This document shows, piece after piece, positions 51,370-60,993 of a stretch of DNA of 64,000 nt (its first letter is position 1; each line of letters starts with the position of its first letter). A program made the position numbers and the translations under genes. The notes beneath the pieces were generated by a model. The model saw only the letters and a program-made list of their open reading frames with translations, had not been told where the DNA came from and did no database searches. Source of the stretch: Kaistia soli DSM 19436 (lineage in GTDB: Bacteria > Pseudomonadota > Alphaproteobacteria > Rhizobiales > Kaistiaceae); contig NZ_FQUP01000001.1 in NCBI RefSeq assembly GCF_900129325.1, positions 1,882,497 to 1,946,496 on the forward strand. Reading direction: 5' to 3'.

Positions 51370-52392
51370 GTGACCGCCCTTAGCCCCTGGAGCGGCCAGT
51401 GGGTAAGCATGGAAGTGACGATGCGGCGAACGGCAGCAGCAGCCCGCGGGGCAAACGAGCAGGGTGGGGGTGCCATCCGCGGCCTCCTTGCCATCTGTCT
51501 CGGCGCCTCGGTGCTCGCGGGGTGCGCCGCGAAGCCGCAGGACATCATCTCTTCATCCATGGCGCTGCGGAAGCCGGTCGAAAAGGCCATGGTCGACATG
51601 CCACCCGGCGGTCCGGCCGTGCTCGGGGTTGTCGAGCGGACCTATTCCAACGCCACGACCCAGGAAATCACCCTGGAGAACCACGCCCGCAATTCCGGCG
51701 AGAACAAGCTGACGATCACGATGTTCGGGCCAGTGGTCCAGGTCACCGCGCCGGAAAACAAGCTGAACAATGATCCGCTGGCGCTGCTGAATGTCAGCCG
51801 GGAGTTCGGCTGGTTCTTCCCGGGCATCAAGATGCAGGTGTCCAACTACTATACGCAGAACCGCTACGGTTCATTCGGTTATGCGACGGGGCGCAGCACG
51901 ACTGGCGACACCTGCCTCTATGCCTGGCAGCGCATTCGCGCGCCCGATCTCGATTCAACGCTGATCAGTCGTCAGGGAACGATCATCATCCGTCTTCGCC
52001 TCTGCGAACCGCGCGCGACGGAGATCGAGCTTCTGAACGTCATGACCGGCTTCACCATCAACTCCTATTTTCTATCCTCGCGTTGGAACCCCTATGGGGC
52101 TGCGCCGCCGCCGCCGGACGACTTGGGCAAGCCGGGCGTCAGCGTCTTGCCGCCGGCCAGCGCCTATTCGATCCAGGACGCTCCTGTGCCGGAGGCCACC
52201 GTCCGGCGAACCGTTGCGGTCAAAGAGACCGTGGTGCCGGCGGAAACCATTGCGCCGGACGTCGTCCTGGTACCGTCGCCGACGATTGCGCCGGTGACAA
52301 CATCGAGCATCGTTTCGCCAAGCAGTGTCGCGACCACAGATCCGGCCGCTGCAACGCCGCTCGACGGCTACCCGGTGGTTCCCTCGCCGTGA
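51370..52392 (+). CDS. bcsN: Cellulose biosynthesis lipoprotein BcsN
   Basis: A 340-residue outer-membrane-type lipoprotein of the BcsN family, found upstream of bcsAB in Rhizobiales cellulose operons. The lipobox is LAGC with Cys52 (VLAGCAAKPQ). The core segments FGWFFPGIKMQVSNYY, TTGDTCLYAWQRIRA and LLNVMTGFTINSYF are conserved, and the C-terminal 100 residues are proline- and threonine-rich. GTG 51370 is used: GGAGG is 4 nt upstream. ATG 51421 is a credible alternative. It is 186 nt before bcsA and is probably in the same operon. Its exact function is not known. Confidence 0.82.
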   Translation: MTALSPWSGQWVSMEVTMRRTAAAARGANEQGGGAIRGLLAICLGASVLAGCAAKPQDIISSSMALRKPVEKAMVDMPPGGPAVLGVVERTYSNATTQEITLENHARNSGENKLTITMFGPVVQVTAPENKLNNDPLALLNVSREFGWFFPGIKMQVSNYYTQNRYGSFGYATGRSTTGDTCLYAWQRIRAPDLDSTLISRQGTIIIRLRLCEPRATEIELLNVMTGFTINSYFLSSRWNPYGAAPPPPDDLGKPGVSVLPPASAYSIQDAPVPEATVRRTVAVKETVVPAETIAPDVVLVPSPTIAPVTTSSIVSPSSVATTDPAAATPLDGYPVVPSP

Positions 52393-52463
52393 CGGCGGGT
52401 TACTGACGCAATGGGCGATCCGCCGAGCGCCGATGACGGATTGTTCACCAAGAACTGAGAGAA

Positions 52464-52481
52464 GAAACCAAAACAGGTTTC
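52464..52481. repeat. Short hairpin in the bcsN-bcsA gap
   Basis: GAAACC (52464-52469) and GGTTTC (52476-52481) form a 6-bp stem with a 6-nt loop. It lies 97 nt before bcsA. The role is unknown, and it could be a processing or attenuation point in the operon. Confidence 0.3.
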
Positions 52482-52578
52482 CGGGAGTGCAAATCCGATC
52501 GGGATGGGCCCATCGGGACAGTTGGGATGGCCGACATTGTCGACCGCCAGGCAAAACGAGCGGAATTAGGAAAGTCTC

Positions 52579-54771
52579 ATGACCCGCATGGTTTATGCCC
52601 TTGTCTGGGCCCTGGCAGCGGTCGTGATGACCATCCTCATCACCTTGCCGATCAATCTGCAGGCGCATCTCGTCGGCGGGGCCCTCGTTGTCGGCGTGAT
52701 GGTGCTGCTCAAGCTCTTCACGCGGCAGGGCGTCTGGCGGCAGATCGCGCTGGCGCTCGGCACGTCCATCGTGCTCCGCTATGCCTACTGGCGCACCACG
52801 TCGACGCTGCCGCCCGTCAACCAGCCAGAGGATTTCATTCCCGGCCTGCTGGTCTATCTCGCTGAGATGTACAGCATTTTCATGCTGTTCCTCAGCCTGT
52901 TCGTGGTCATGCGGCCAATGGCGCCGCGCACGCTGAAGGTGTCTTCTTCCGACCCTGGCCTGCCGACAGTCGATGTGTTCGTGCCGACCTATAACGAGGA
53001 TGCGGCGCTCCTGGCGACAACGCTCGCCTCCGCAAAGGCGATGGACTATCCCGCCGACAAACTGACGGTGTGGCTGCTCGATGACGGCGGCTCGGTGCAG
53101 AAGCGCAACTCGGACAATATCGAAGCGGCTCAGGAGGCTGAGGAGCGATTCGTGGCGCTGCAGAAGCTCGCTGCCGATCTCGGCTGCCGCTATCTGACGC
53201 GCGAGCGAAACGAGCATGCCAAGGCCGGCAACATGAACAACGGCCTGCAATATTCAACCGGCGATCTTATCGCCGTCTTCGACGCCGACCATGCGCCGGC
53301 ACGCGACTTCCTGACCTACACCGTCGGCTATTTCCAGCAGACGCCGAAGCTGTTCCTCGTCCAGACGCCGCATTTCTTCCTCAATCCCGATCCGGTCGAG
53401 CGCAATCTGCGCACCTTCGAGACGATGCCGTCCGAGAATGAGATGTTCTACGGCATCATCCAGCGCGGGCTCGACAAGTGGGACGCTTCTTTCTTCTGCG
53501 GCTCAGCCGCGGTGCTGCGTCGTGAAGCGCTCGAGCAGACGGGCGGCTTCTCCGGCGTCTCGATCACCGAGGATGCCGAGACGGCGCTGGAATTGCACGC
53601 GACGGGCTGGAGCAGCGTCTATGTGGACCGCCCGCTGATCGCTGGCCTGCAGCCGGCCACCTTCACCTCGTTCATCGGTCAGCGCAGCCGCTGGGCGCAG
53701 GGCATGATGCAGATCCTGCGGTTCCGCTTCCCGCCCGGCAAGCGCGGCCTCTCGATCCCGCAGCGGCTCTGCTACATGTCGAGCACGCTGTTCTGGCTGT
53801 TCCCGATCACGCGCTGGATCTTCCTGCTGGCGCCTCTTTGCTACCTGTTCTTCGATCTCGAGATCTTCACGGCGTCAGGTGGCGAGTTCGTCGCCTATAC
53901 CTCGTCCTATATGCTCGTGAACCTCATGATGCAGAACTATCTCTATGGCCGGTTCCGATGGCCGTGGATTTCCGAACTCTATGAGTTCGTGCAAGCCGTC
54001 TACCTGCTGCCGGCGCTGATCTCGGTCATTCTCAATCCGAGCAAGCCGACCTTCAAGGTGACGGCGAAGAACGAGTCGCTCGACAAGGCCCGCATCTCGG
54101 AACTATCGCGACCGTTCTACATCATCTTCTTCGTGCTGCTCTTCGGCGTCGTGATGACCGTGTGGCGCATCTATGCCGAGCCCTATAAGGCCGACGTTGC
54201 GCTGGTCGTTGGCGGATGGAACCTGCTCAACATCCTGATTGCCGGCTGCGCACTCGGGGTCATCTCGGAGCGGCAGGAGAACCGCCAGAGCCGACGCATC
54301 GAGGTGCGCCGCCGCTGCGAATTTATCATCGGTGATCGCGTGGTCCCGGCGACGGTCGAGGACGCTTCGGTTGGCGGCGCGCGCATCAATGTCTCGGGGC
54401 TTTCGCAGAAGGATGTCGAGCGCGGCATGACGGCGGCGATCCGCTTCAAGACCAGCGTCGAGATCCCAACGCGGGATTTGCCGATCACGCTACGGACGAT
54501 CGCCCCGGGCTCGAAGGGCATCATGCTCGGATGCCGCTACGAGCCCCATGTTGCCGATCATTATCGACTGATCTCGGACCTGATCTTCTCGAGTTCGGAC
54601 CAGTGGTCGAAGTTCCAGTGGTCGCGGCGGGTCAATATCGGCATCCTCAGGGGGACGATCTGGTTCATCGGCCTGTCGGTCTACCAGACCGGTCGCGGCC
54701 TCGGCTATCTCGTCCAGTCGTTCCGGCGTGAACGCCCGGCAACGACGCCTGCTGAGAAGCGCGCCGCATGA
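52579..54771 (+). CDS. bcsA: Cellulose synthase catalytic subunit
   Basis: A 730-residue membrane glycosyltransferase family 2 enzyme polymerising UDP-glucose into cellulose. Substrate motifs are visible: DDG at about 168, DxD at 235-237 (FDADHAPARDF), TED at 330-332 and Q-x-x-RW at 368-372 (GQRSRWAQG). About eight membrane segments flank the catalytic domain. A C-terminal PilZ domain starts near 569 (RQSRRIEVRR and DASVGGARI at 595), so c-di-GMP should activate it. AGGAAAG precedes the ATG. bcsB overlaps it by 4 nt (ATGA). Confidence 0.97.
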   Translation: MTRMVYALVWALAAVVMTILITLPINLQAHLVGGALVVGVMVLLKLFTRQGVWRQIALALGTSIVLRYAYWRTTSTLPPVNQPEDFIPGLLVYLAEMYSIFMLFLSLFVVMRPMAPRTLKVSSSDPGLPTVDVFVPTYNEDAALLATTLASAKAMDYPADKLTVWLLDDGGSVQKRNSDNIEAAQEAEERFVALQKLAADLGCRYLTRERNEHAKAGNMNNGLQYSTGDLIAVFDADHAPARDFLTYTVGYFQQTPKLFLVQTPHFFLNPDPVERNLRTFETMPSENEMFYGIIQRGLDKWDASFFCGSAAVLRREALEQTGGFSGVSITEDAETALELHATGWSSVYVDRPLIAGLQPATFTSFIGQRSRWAQGMMQILRFRFPPGKRGLSIPQRLCYMSSTLFWLFPITRWIFLLAPLCYLFFDLEIFTASGGEFVAYTSSYMLVNLMMQNYLYGRFRWPWISELYEFVQAVYLLPALISVILNPSKPTFKVTAKNESLDKARISELSRPFYIIFFVLLFGVVMTVWRIYAEPYKADVALVVGGWNLLNILIAGCALGVISERQENRQSRRIEVRRRCEFIIGDRVVPATVEDASVGGARINVSGLSQKDVERGMTAAIRFKTSVEIPTRDLPITLRTIAPGSKGIMLGCRYEPHVADHYRLISDLIFSSSDQWSKFQWSRRVNIGILRGTIWFIGLSVYQTGRGLGYLVQSFRRERPATTPAEKRAA

Positions 54772-57410
54772 TTTCCGCATCTCGCTCCTCGATCATTCTA
54801 TCCAGGATTGCCCTGCTCGCAGTCGTCCTGGCGGCGGGACCGGCCTTTGCGCAGGGTTCGCAACCGTTCGACATGACCGGCGAGCGCAGCGAAGCGCCTG
54901 CCGATACGCTGCCGGATAGTGGCGTTCCCGTGACAGTGCAGCCAGCCGTGCCGCCTGGTGGCTATGTCGCGCCGCTGCGGGTCCAGCCCTCGGGCGAGGT
55001 GGCCCAGCCGATGCCGTCAATGCCCGGCGACGCCGCGCCGCAGAGCACGGCGCCGGTTTCCGGCTACACCATCCCCAATATGGTGCCCTCGATGCGCGCG
55101 CCGGCGGCACCATCAGTGCAGAGCGTGCCGGGCGTTCCGATAACGCCGCCTGCGCCCGCAGCGGGCGAGATGCCCGCCGCGCAGCCGGCGCCGGCCCGTC
55201 TTAGCCGCTATATCGTTCCTGACAGCACCATGCGCTTCGAGGGCGAGATTGATCAGCGGAGCTGGTCGATCTTCCTGACCTCGGCCGAGGCTGCCCGCAA
55301 TGCCGAGATCGAGGTCGCCTACAAGAACGCGATCCTGGTCATGCCGGAGGCGTCGCGCCTGCGTGTGCTGATCAATGGCGAGATCGTGCTCGAGACTGCG
55401 CTCGCCTCGTCGGACAAGTTCAAGTCGGTCACTGCGGCCATCCCGTCAGGGCTGCTGCGCGCGGGCGCGAATGTCTTGAGCTTTCAAGCGTTTCAGCGCC
55501 ATCGGACCGACTGTTCGATCCAGTCGACCTATGAGCTCTGGACCGACATCAATCCCGCGGGCACCAAGCTGAACCTGGAGGCCAGCGGCCCACCCGACAT
55601 GCTTCAGTCGCTCGAGGATCTGCCTGCAGTCGGCTACGACGCCAAAGGGGTCACCTCGATCCACTTCGTTGTTCCAGGCGTCGCCCAGGGTGGCGCGACC
55701 GACAACATCATCAAGCTCGCCCAGGCGATCGGCTTGCTCGGCGGCTATGCCAATCCCGCCGTGACCGTCTCAGACCGCAATGAATCGGCCGATCCGCGCG
55801 GGACGCTTACCGTGCTCCTCGGCGCCGCCAACGATGTCGGCGCGATCCTCTCGACACCCGTTGCAAGCGCGGCGACGCAGCCGGTCGTCACCTTTGTCGA
55901 CGAACCCCAGGTCGGCGCCTCCGTTCTGGTCGTCACCGGCGCGAACTGGGGTCAGATCACCGCTGCCGTCGATGCAATCGCGGCGCGGGCCGATCGGCCG
56001 CTCGGCCAGCCGCGGCTCTCGCTCAATACGGCGTCGTGGCTTTCGCCTGACGTCCACTACTTCACGGGTCAGGAATCGGTGCCGCTCAACAAGCTGGGCG
56101 TCGCCACGCAGCAGTTCTCCGGCCGTCGCTTCCGCAGCCAATTCGCCATCGGCGTGCCATCCGATTTCTACGCCGAGTCCTATGGCGAGGCGACGCTGCT
56201 TCTGGACGCGGCCTATACGTCGGCGGTGCTCCCGGCCAGCCATCTCGACATCTATGTCAACGGGCAGATCGCGGCGACGACACGGATCGTCAACCGCACA
56301 GGCGGCATCTTCCGCCATCTTCCGGTCCAGATCCCATTCCGGCATTTCCATCCGGGCGTGAACACGATCATGATCGAGGCCGCCCTCAACACGGAGGCGG
56401 ATCTCGCCTGCGCACCGGGCGGCTCCATAGCCGGTCCTGATCGGTTCGTGCTATTCGACACGAGCGAGTTCTCGATGCCGAGCTTCGCCCGCATTGGCCG
56501 CCGCCCCAGCCTCTCCGCGCTCGCCGGCAGCGGGTTCCCCTACAATATCGCGCCGGTGCCCTCGGCTCTCGTTCTCGGCCGCACGGATATCGACACACTG
56601 TCGGCGGCCGGAACGCTGGTGAGCCGCCTCGCCATTCAGGCCGGCCGTATCGTGCCGCTGGCGCTATCCGCCGCCTCCAATGTGGGCGATCAGTCGGCGA
56701 TCTTCGTTGGCGTCGCTTCGCAGTTCTCCGATGGCATGCTCGGACGCCTCGGCATTGCCGAGACGGTCCGCGTCAGTTGGAAGTCGGATGTGCCGCGCTT
56801 GCCGGAGCCTGCGAGCTCCGGCGTGATGCTGCCCGGCACCAACATTCCGGACAGCGCTGCGATGCCGGATGGCCAGGAGAACACGGACGCGGTCTTCGAT
56901 CGCTGGCGCACGGCCCTCGCAGGTGGCGGCGGTTGGCGGGGACAGGTGTCCTCGTTCGAGGACTGGATGAAGCGGAATTTTGACATCTCGTTCTCCGCGC
57001 TGCGGATCGGACCCGCGACGCAAGTCGCCTTCGAGCCGAAGGCGCGGTCGACGCTGTTACTCGCCCAGGCGACAAGTCCAGGCGGCAACAGCGCCTGGAC
57101 CATGATGACCGCGCCGTCAGGCAAGGAACTCGCGAGCGGGGCGGCCTCCGTGGCAGGCATCAGCACCTGGTCACAGATCGGCGGGCAGTACAGTTCCTTC
57201 AGTGCGGCAACCGGGCTGGTCGAGAATCAGGCGGTGCTCAACTACCAGTTTATCGTCACGCAGCCGCTTTCGCTCCGAAACCTTCGGCTCATCGCCGCGA
57301 ACTGGTTTTCCAGCAACATCCTGTCCTATGCGTTCTGCCTCATCCTCCTCTGTCTCGTGCTAGGCATCGTTACGTCCGGCCTGCTGTTCCGACTTGGGAG
57401 GCCATCGTGA
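54768..57410 (+). CDS. bcsB: Cellulose synthase periplasmic subunit
   Basis: An 880-residue periplasmic, membrane-anchored partner of BcsA. Signal peptide at about 1-31 (ALLAVVLAAGPAFAQ). A Pro/Ala-rich segment follows to about residue 145. The BcsB carbohydrate-binding and flavodoxin-like repeats then run to about 840. A single C-terminal membrane helix (SYAFCLILLCLVLGIVTSG) closes it. Longer than enterobacterial BcsB because of the linker. Translation is coupled to bcsA, and bcsZ begins inside its last codon (GTGA). Confidence 0.94.
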   Translation: MISASRSSIILSRIALLAVVLAAGPAFAQGSQPFDMTGERSEAPADTLPDSGVPVTVQPAVPPGGYVAPLRVQPSGEVAQPMPSMPGDAAPQSTAPVSGYTIPNMVPSMRAPAAPSVQSVPGVPITPPAPAAGEMPAAQPAPARLSRYIVPDSTMRFEGEIDQRSWSIFLTSAEAARNAEIEVAYKNAILVMPEASRLRVLINGEIVLETALASSDKFKSVTAAIPSGLLRAGANVLSFQAFQRHRTDCSIQSTYELWTDINPAGTKLNLEASGPPDMLQSLEDLPAVGYDAKGVTSIHFVVPGVAQGGATDNIIKLAQAIGLLGGYANPAVTVSDRNESADPRGTLTVLLGAANDVGAILSTPVASAATQPVVTFVDEPQVGASVLVVTGANWGQITAAVDAIAARADRPLGQPRLSLNTASWLSPDVHYFTGQESVPLNKLGVATQQFSGRRFRSQFAIGVPSDFYAESYGEATLLLDAAYTSAVLPASHLDIYVNGQIAATTRIVNRTGGIFRHLPVQIPFRHFHPGVNTIMIEAALNTEADLACAPGGSIAGPDRFVLFDTSEFSMPSFARIGRRPSLSALAGSGFPYNIAPVPSALVLGRTDIDTLSAAGTLVSRLAIQAGRIVPLALSAASNVGDQSAIFVGVASQFSDGMLGRLGIAETVRVSWKSDVPRLPEPASSGVMLPGTNIPDSAAMPDGQENTDAVFDRWRTALAGGGGWRGQVSSFEDWMKRNFDISFSALRIGPATQVAFEPKARSTLLLAQATSPGGNSAWTMMTAPSGKELASGAASVAGISTWSQIGGQYSSFSAATGLVENQAVLNYQFIVTQPLSLRNLRLIAANWFSSNILSYAFCLILLCLVLGIVTSGLLFRLGRPS

Positions 57411-58474
57411 ACGCTGCGGGATGGCTCTTGGCGACGGTTCTCGGCATCGTGGCATTGCTGCCGAACGAGGGCGTGGCTGCCGACACCCTCAAGATTCAGG
57501 GCACGATCAGCCCTGCCGTGTGGCAGGCCTATGCGGGTCGCTTCCTCGATCCGAGCGGCCGGATCATCGACGACGCCAATGGCTCGATCAGTCATAGCGA
57601 AGGGCAGGGCTATGGTCTCATCCTTGCACTTGCTGCCGACGATCGCTCCAGCTTCGAGCGGATCTGGTCATTCACACAGACCCAGATGCTGCTGCGTAGC
57701 GACGGCCTGTCGGTGTGGAGCTGGCGGCCGTCGGAGCCGCATGTCCCGGATATCAACAATGCGAGCGACGGCGACCTCCTGATCGCTTATGCGCTGGCGA
57801 TGGCCGGCCGCGCCTGGCAGATGCCGCGCTATACTGCGGCTGCGACGGCGATTGCCACTGCGCTCGGCAAGACATCGATTGTCACAGCCGGCGACAACAC
57901 ACTGCTCCTGCCGGGCGTTGAGGGCTTTAAGGCCGATACGCGGGCCGATGGACCGGTGATCAATCTTTCCTATTGGGTCTTCGAGGCGATGCCGGTCATG
58001 CAGCAGCTCGTGCCGGGCGGCGACTGGCAGAAGCTTGCGCGATCCGGTCTCGATCTGATCGCAGCCTCGCGCTTCGGCCAGTCAGAGCTTCCGACCGACT
58101 GGATTTCGCTGCACGATTCAACGCCGCGACCGGCCGCTGGGTTTGATCCGGACTTCGGCTACAACGCGATCCGCATTCCGCTTTATCTCGTGCGCGCCGG
58201 GATCACCGATCCGGCCTGGCTCGGTCCTTTCGCCGCCGCTTGGCGGGGCGGACAGACGCGTGGTCTGCCGCTCATCAATGTCGAGACCAACCAGCCTGCT
58301 GCCACGTTGGCGGAGCCCGGCTACCGGATGCTGCCGGCGCTCCTCGACTGCGTGAGCAACGGCACGCCGATCCCGCCCGATCTGAAGATCTTCACGCCGA
58401 CGCATTATTATCCCGCGACGCTCTATCTGCTCGCGGTATCCTATCTGGCGGAAAGGAAACCCCAATGCCTGTGA
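57407..58474 (+). CDS. bcsZ: Cellulase BcsZ, GH8 family
   Basis: A 355-residue periplasmic endo-1,4-beta-glucanase of GH8 with a signal peptide (LLATVLGIVALLPNEGVAA). The general acid Glu is in SHSEGQGYG (about residue 65), and the Asp pair lies in NNASDGDLLIAYAL (121-123). The E. coli Asp243 position (YDAIR) reads Tyr-Asn-Ala-Ile-Arg here (Asn253), so the general base may differ. BcsZ trims cellulose during secretion and is usually required for output. The GTG start overlaps bcsB, and the TPR gene starts 10 nt inside. Confidence 0.92.
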   Translation: MNAAGWLLATVLGIVALLPNEGVAADTLKIQGTISPAVWQAYAGRFLDPSGRIIDDANGSISHSEGQGYGLILALAADDRSSFERIWSFTQTQMLLRSDGLSVWSWRPSEPHVPDINNASDGDLLIAYALAMAGRAWQMPRYTAAATAIATALGKTSIVTAGDNTLLLPGVEGFKADTRADGPVINLSYWVFEAMPVMQQLVPGGDWQKLARSGLDLIAASRFGQSELPTDWISLHDSTPRPAAGFDPDFGYNAIRIPLYLVRAGITDPAWLGPFAAAWRGGQTRGLPLINVETNQPAATLAEPGYRMLPALLDCVSNGTPIPPDLKIFTPTHYYPATLYLLAVSYLAERKPQCL

Positions 58475-60960
58475 GGGGTGCTTTCCTCGTTATCGGGTCG
58501 ATCGCGATCGTCGGCATTCTCGGTGCGGTCTTCGTGCGCCAGGCTGCCACGCCGACCGATGACCTGACGAGCCTGACGCGGGCGAGGGCAGCCTCGACCG
58601 GTCCGGCGACGCCCGATATCTTCATGGCACCCACCACCACGCCGTCGGTGCAATCCGCCGCCGACACGCTCGGCGCTGGCCGAGCCAGCCAGGCCCAGAC
58701 GGCCCAGGCGGTTCCCCCGGTGGTGATGCCGAGTGGCTCTGTCACCTTGCCGAGCGCGGCCCCTGCCGCAGCACCGTCAACGGCAACGGCTCCCGCGACG
58801 ACACCTGCTGCCTCGACGCCTTCATCCGCGTCCGTTCCGATTTCGTCCTCCCCAGCGACGCCCGCCGCATCGGCGCCTGCAGTTGGCGGCACGCAGCCAG
58901 CGGCGCCGGTTGACACCCCTGCCGCGTCGGGCCCCTCCGTCGACGAGACGGCGCTGCGCTATTTCGCCCAGCAGGGCGACAGCCGGCGGCTGAATGCGGA
59001 GATCGCCCGGCTGCGCGCGCTCTATCCGAACTGGTATCCGCCGTCGGATATGAGCGCTCCGGTTCCGGTCACCGATGCGCTGCTCGACAATATGTGGAAG
59101 CTCTACAGCCAGGGGCAGTATGCCGCCGCGAGGGCTGCCATCGCTGCTCGCCTGGCAAGCGATCCGAACTGGAAGGTGCCGGCCGATCTACTGGCGCGGC
59201 TCGATGTCGGCGAGCAGCGGGACCGGCTCATCAATGCATCCAACGCCAAGCAGTGGGAAACGGTGGTTCAGATCGCCGCTGCGACGCCGAGCCTTCTCAC
59301 CTGCGCCGATGTCGATGTCCTCTGGCGCCTCGCCGAGGCTTTCGCTCGCAGCGATCGGGTTGGGCGTGCACGCGACGTCGATGTCTATGTCCTGACGAAT
59401 TGCCAGGATCCCAAGGAACGTCTGGCGACCGTGCAGAAGGCGATGGCCTATCTCGGCGATGCCGAACTTGCCGATCTGCTGGCGCTGGAGCGCGTCGGCG
59501 CCAATGGTCAGGGCGAGTTCGCCGCCGTGCGCGGCGACATCGCGCGGCGCCGGATCGGCGCCGCCGCCAAGGATCCCGCCAAGATCGCGCCGCCGGAGGA
59601 CATCACGCTGCTGGAGCAGCTTGCCCGCTCCAGCACGAAGGCCGATGACGCTGTCTTGCTCGGCGGCTATCTCTTCTCGCACAAGGATGCGGAGGGCGCG
59701 GTCACCTGGTTCCAACTCGCCAAGACGCGCGCCGATACGCCCGAGATCGCCCGAGGCTTGGCTTATGCGTTGAACGCCCTCGATCGGCCGGCCGAAGCGG
59801 AGGCCGCAGCCTATCGCTGGCGCGATGCCGGGGCGGAGAACAAGGAGGTCTATCTGGTCGTCGCGACGGCCTTGCTCGCTATCGATCCGCCGGCGAAGAT
59901 CGAGCCGGAAGTGATGGCGCGCATGGCCAAGGCGATCAGCGAGGCCAAATATCCCGAGGGCGCTCAGAATCTCGGCTGGTACGCCTACAACACCGGCCAG
60001 ACGGTGGCGGCCGCGCGCTGGTTCTCGGCAGCGCTGACCTGGAAGCACGATACGGAGCCGGCGGCCTTCGGCCTCGCCCTTGCTGCGCAGAAACTTGGCA
60101 ACAAGGTTGCGTTCGCCCAGATCATCCGCGTCTGGGGACCTCGCTCGCAGCGCATTGCCGACCTCGCCGATCCCACCAAGCAGCGCGCGGGCATTCGCCC
60201 CGCCGATACGTTCCTGCTGCCGCCGAGCATTGCCAATCCCGCAGCCGTGCAGCCCGGCCGCTCGGGTGCGGTCCAGCCGGCGGTGCGCGTTGCCAGCGAC
60301 TATGCCGTGCCAACTCCCGAGGGTACGTTCCTCGGCGCCGACGCGGTGGCGCCCGTCGCTGCTCCCGCGCCCGTGCGAACGGCGCGCGTCTCAAACGCCG
60401 GTGGCGGCGGTGGGGCAGGTGGCGGCTGCCGCAGCACGACGCGGACCGAGCAGCTTCGCGGCATGAACGCGCTCACGCGCGGCTGGTGCCTCCTGTCGCT
60501 CAACAGGCCGATCGAGGCGGTCGATGCCTTCGACATCGCGCTCGACACCAATGACGGCAAGGCGCGCCAGGATGCCGCTTACGGCAAGACGCTCGCCAAT
60601 CTGCGCGCCGGGCTGACCGATGCTGCAGCCGTTTCGGCGGCGGCGGCCCCGCAGGACACGCGCCGTGCCGTGGAACTGCGAACGGAAATTCTGACGCAGC
60701 GCGCGATCGCCGCCTATGCCGACAACCGGTGGACCGAGGCGCTGCTCTATCTCGACGAACGCTCGCAGATCGCGCCGGAACAGAACGACCTGCTGATCAT
60801 CCGGGCCTGGTCCTATTACCACCTCGGCAAGCCGCGTGAGGCGAAGCGCCTGTTCGTGGCCGCAGCCGGAACCGGGTCCCGCGACGCCGCAAAGGCCCTT
60901 GCGGTGCTCGCCAATTCGCAGCAAGGCCTGACGCTTGGCGACGGGCGCGACCGCCGCTGA
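58465..60960 (+). CDS. TPR-type cellulose operon protein (BcsK-like)
   Basis: An 831-residue protein. A single N-terminal membrane segment (LVIGSIAIVGILGAVFV) is followed by a Pro/Ala/Thr-rich linker of about 130 residues and then helical TPR-like repeats over most of the rest (ALRYFAQQGDSRRLNAEI, LYSQGQYAAARAAIAARLA, GLAYALNALDRPAEAEAAAYRW). No C-terminal outer-membrane barrel is seen, unlike BcsC. In Rhizobiales cellulose operons such a protein closes the set (called BcsK in one classification, from memory). It is anchored with its repeats in the periplasm. It is translationally linked to bcsZ. Confidence 0.8.
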   Translation: MPVRGAFLVIGSIAIVGILGAVFVRQAATPTDDLTSLTRARAASTGPATPDIFMAPTTTPSVQSAADTLGAGRASQAQTAQAVPPVVMPSGSVTLPSAAPAAAPSTATAPATTPAASTPSSASVPISSSPATPAASAPAVGGTQPAAPVDTPAASGPSVDETALRYFAQQGDSRRLNAEIARLRALYPNWYPPSDMSAPVPVTDALLDNMWKLYSQGQYAAARAAIAARLASDPNWKVPADLLARLDVGEQRDRLINASNAKQWETVVQIAAATPSLLTCADVDVLWRLAEAFARSDRVGRARDVDVYVLTNCQDPKERLATVQKAMAYLGDAELADLLALERVGANGQGEFAAVRGDIARRRIGAAAKDPAKIAPPEDITLLEQLARSSTKADDAVLLGGYLFSHKDAEGAVTWFQLAKTRADTPEIARGLAYALNALDRPAEAEAAAYRWRDAGAENKEVYLVVATALLAIDPPAKIEPEVMARMAKAISEAKYPEGAQNLGWYAYNTGQTVAAARWFSAALTWKHDTEPAAFGLALAAQKLGNKVAFAQIIRVWGPRSQRIADLADPTKQRAGIRPADTFLLPPSIANPAAVQPGRSGAVQPAVRVASDYAVPTPEGTFLGADAVAPVAAPAPVRTARVSNAGGGGGAGGGCRSTTRTEQLRGMNALTRGWCLLSLNRPIEAVDAFDIALDTNDGKARQDAAYGKTLANLRAGLTDAAAVSAAAAPQDTRRAVELRTEILTQRAIAAYADNRWTEALLYLDERSQIAPEQNDLLIIRAWSYYHLGKPREAKRLFVAAAGTGSRDAAKALAVLANSQQGLTLGDGRDRR

Positions 60961-60972
60961 GCGCGGCGGTCG
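60948..60972. terminator. Operon-end hairpin overlapping the TPR stop
   Basis: A 10-bp GC-rich stem (60948-60957 with 60963-60972) with loop TGAGC that includes the stop codon of the TPR gene. No T-run follows. It separates the bcs operon from the convergent Nudix gene and is probably bidirectional. Confidence 0.5.
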
Positions 60973-60993
60973 GCAACCGGGTCTCGCCCGATC

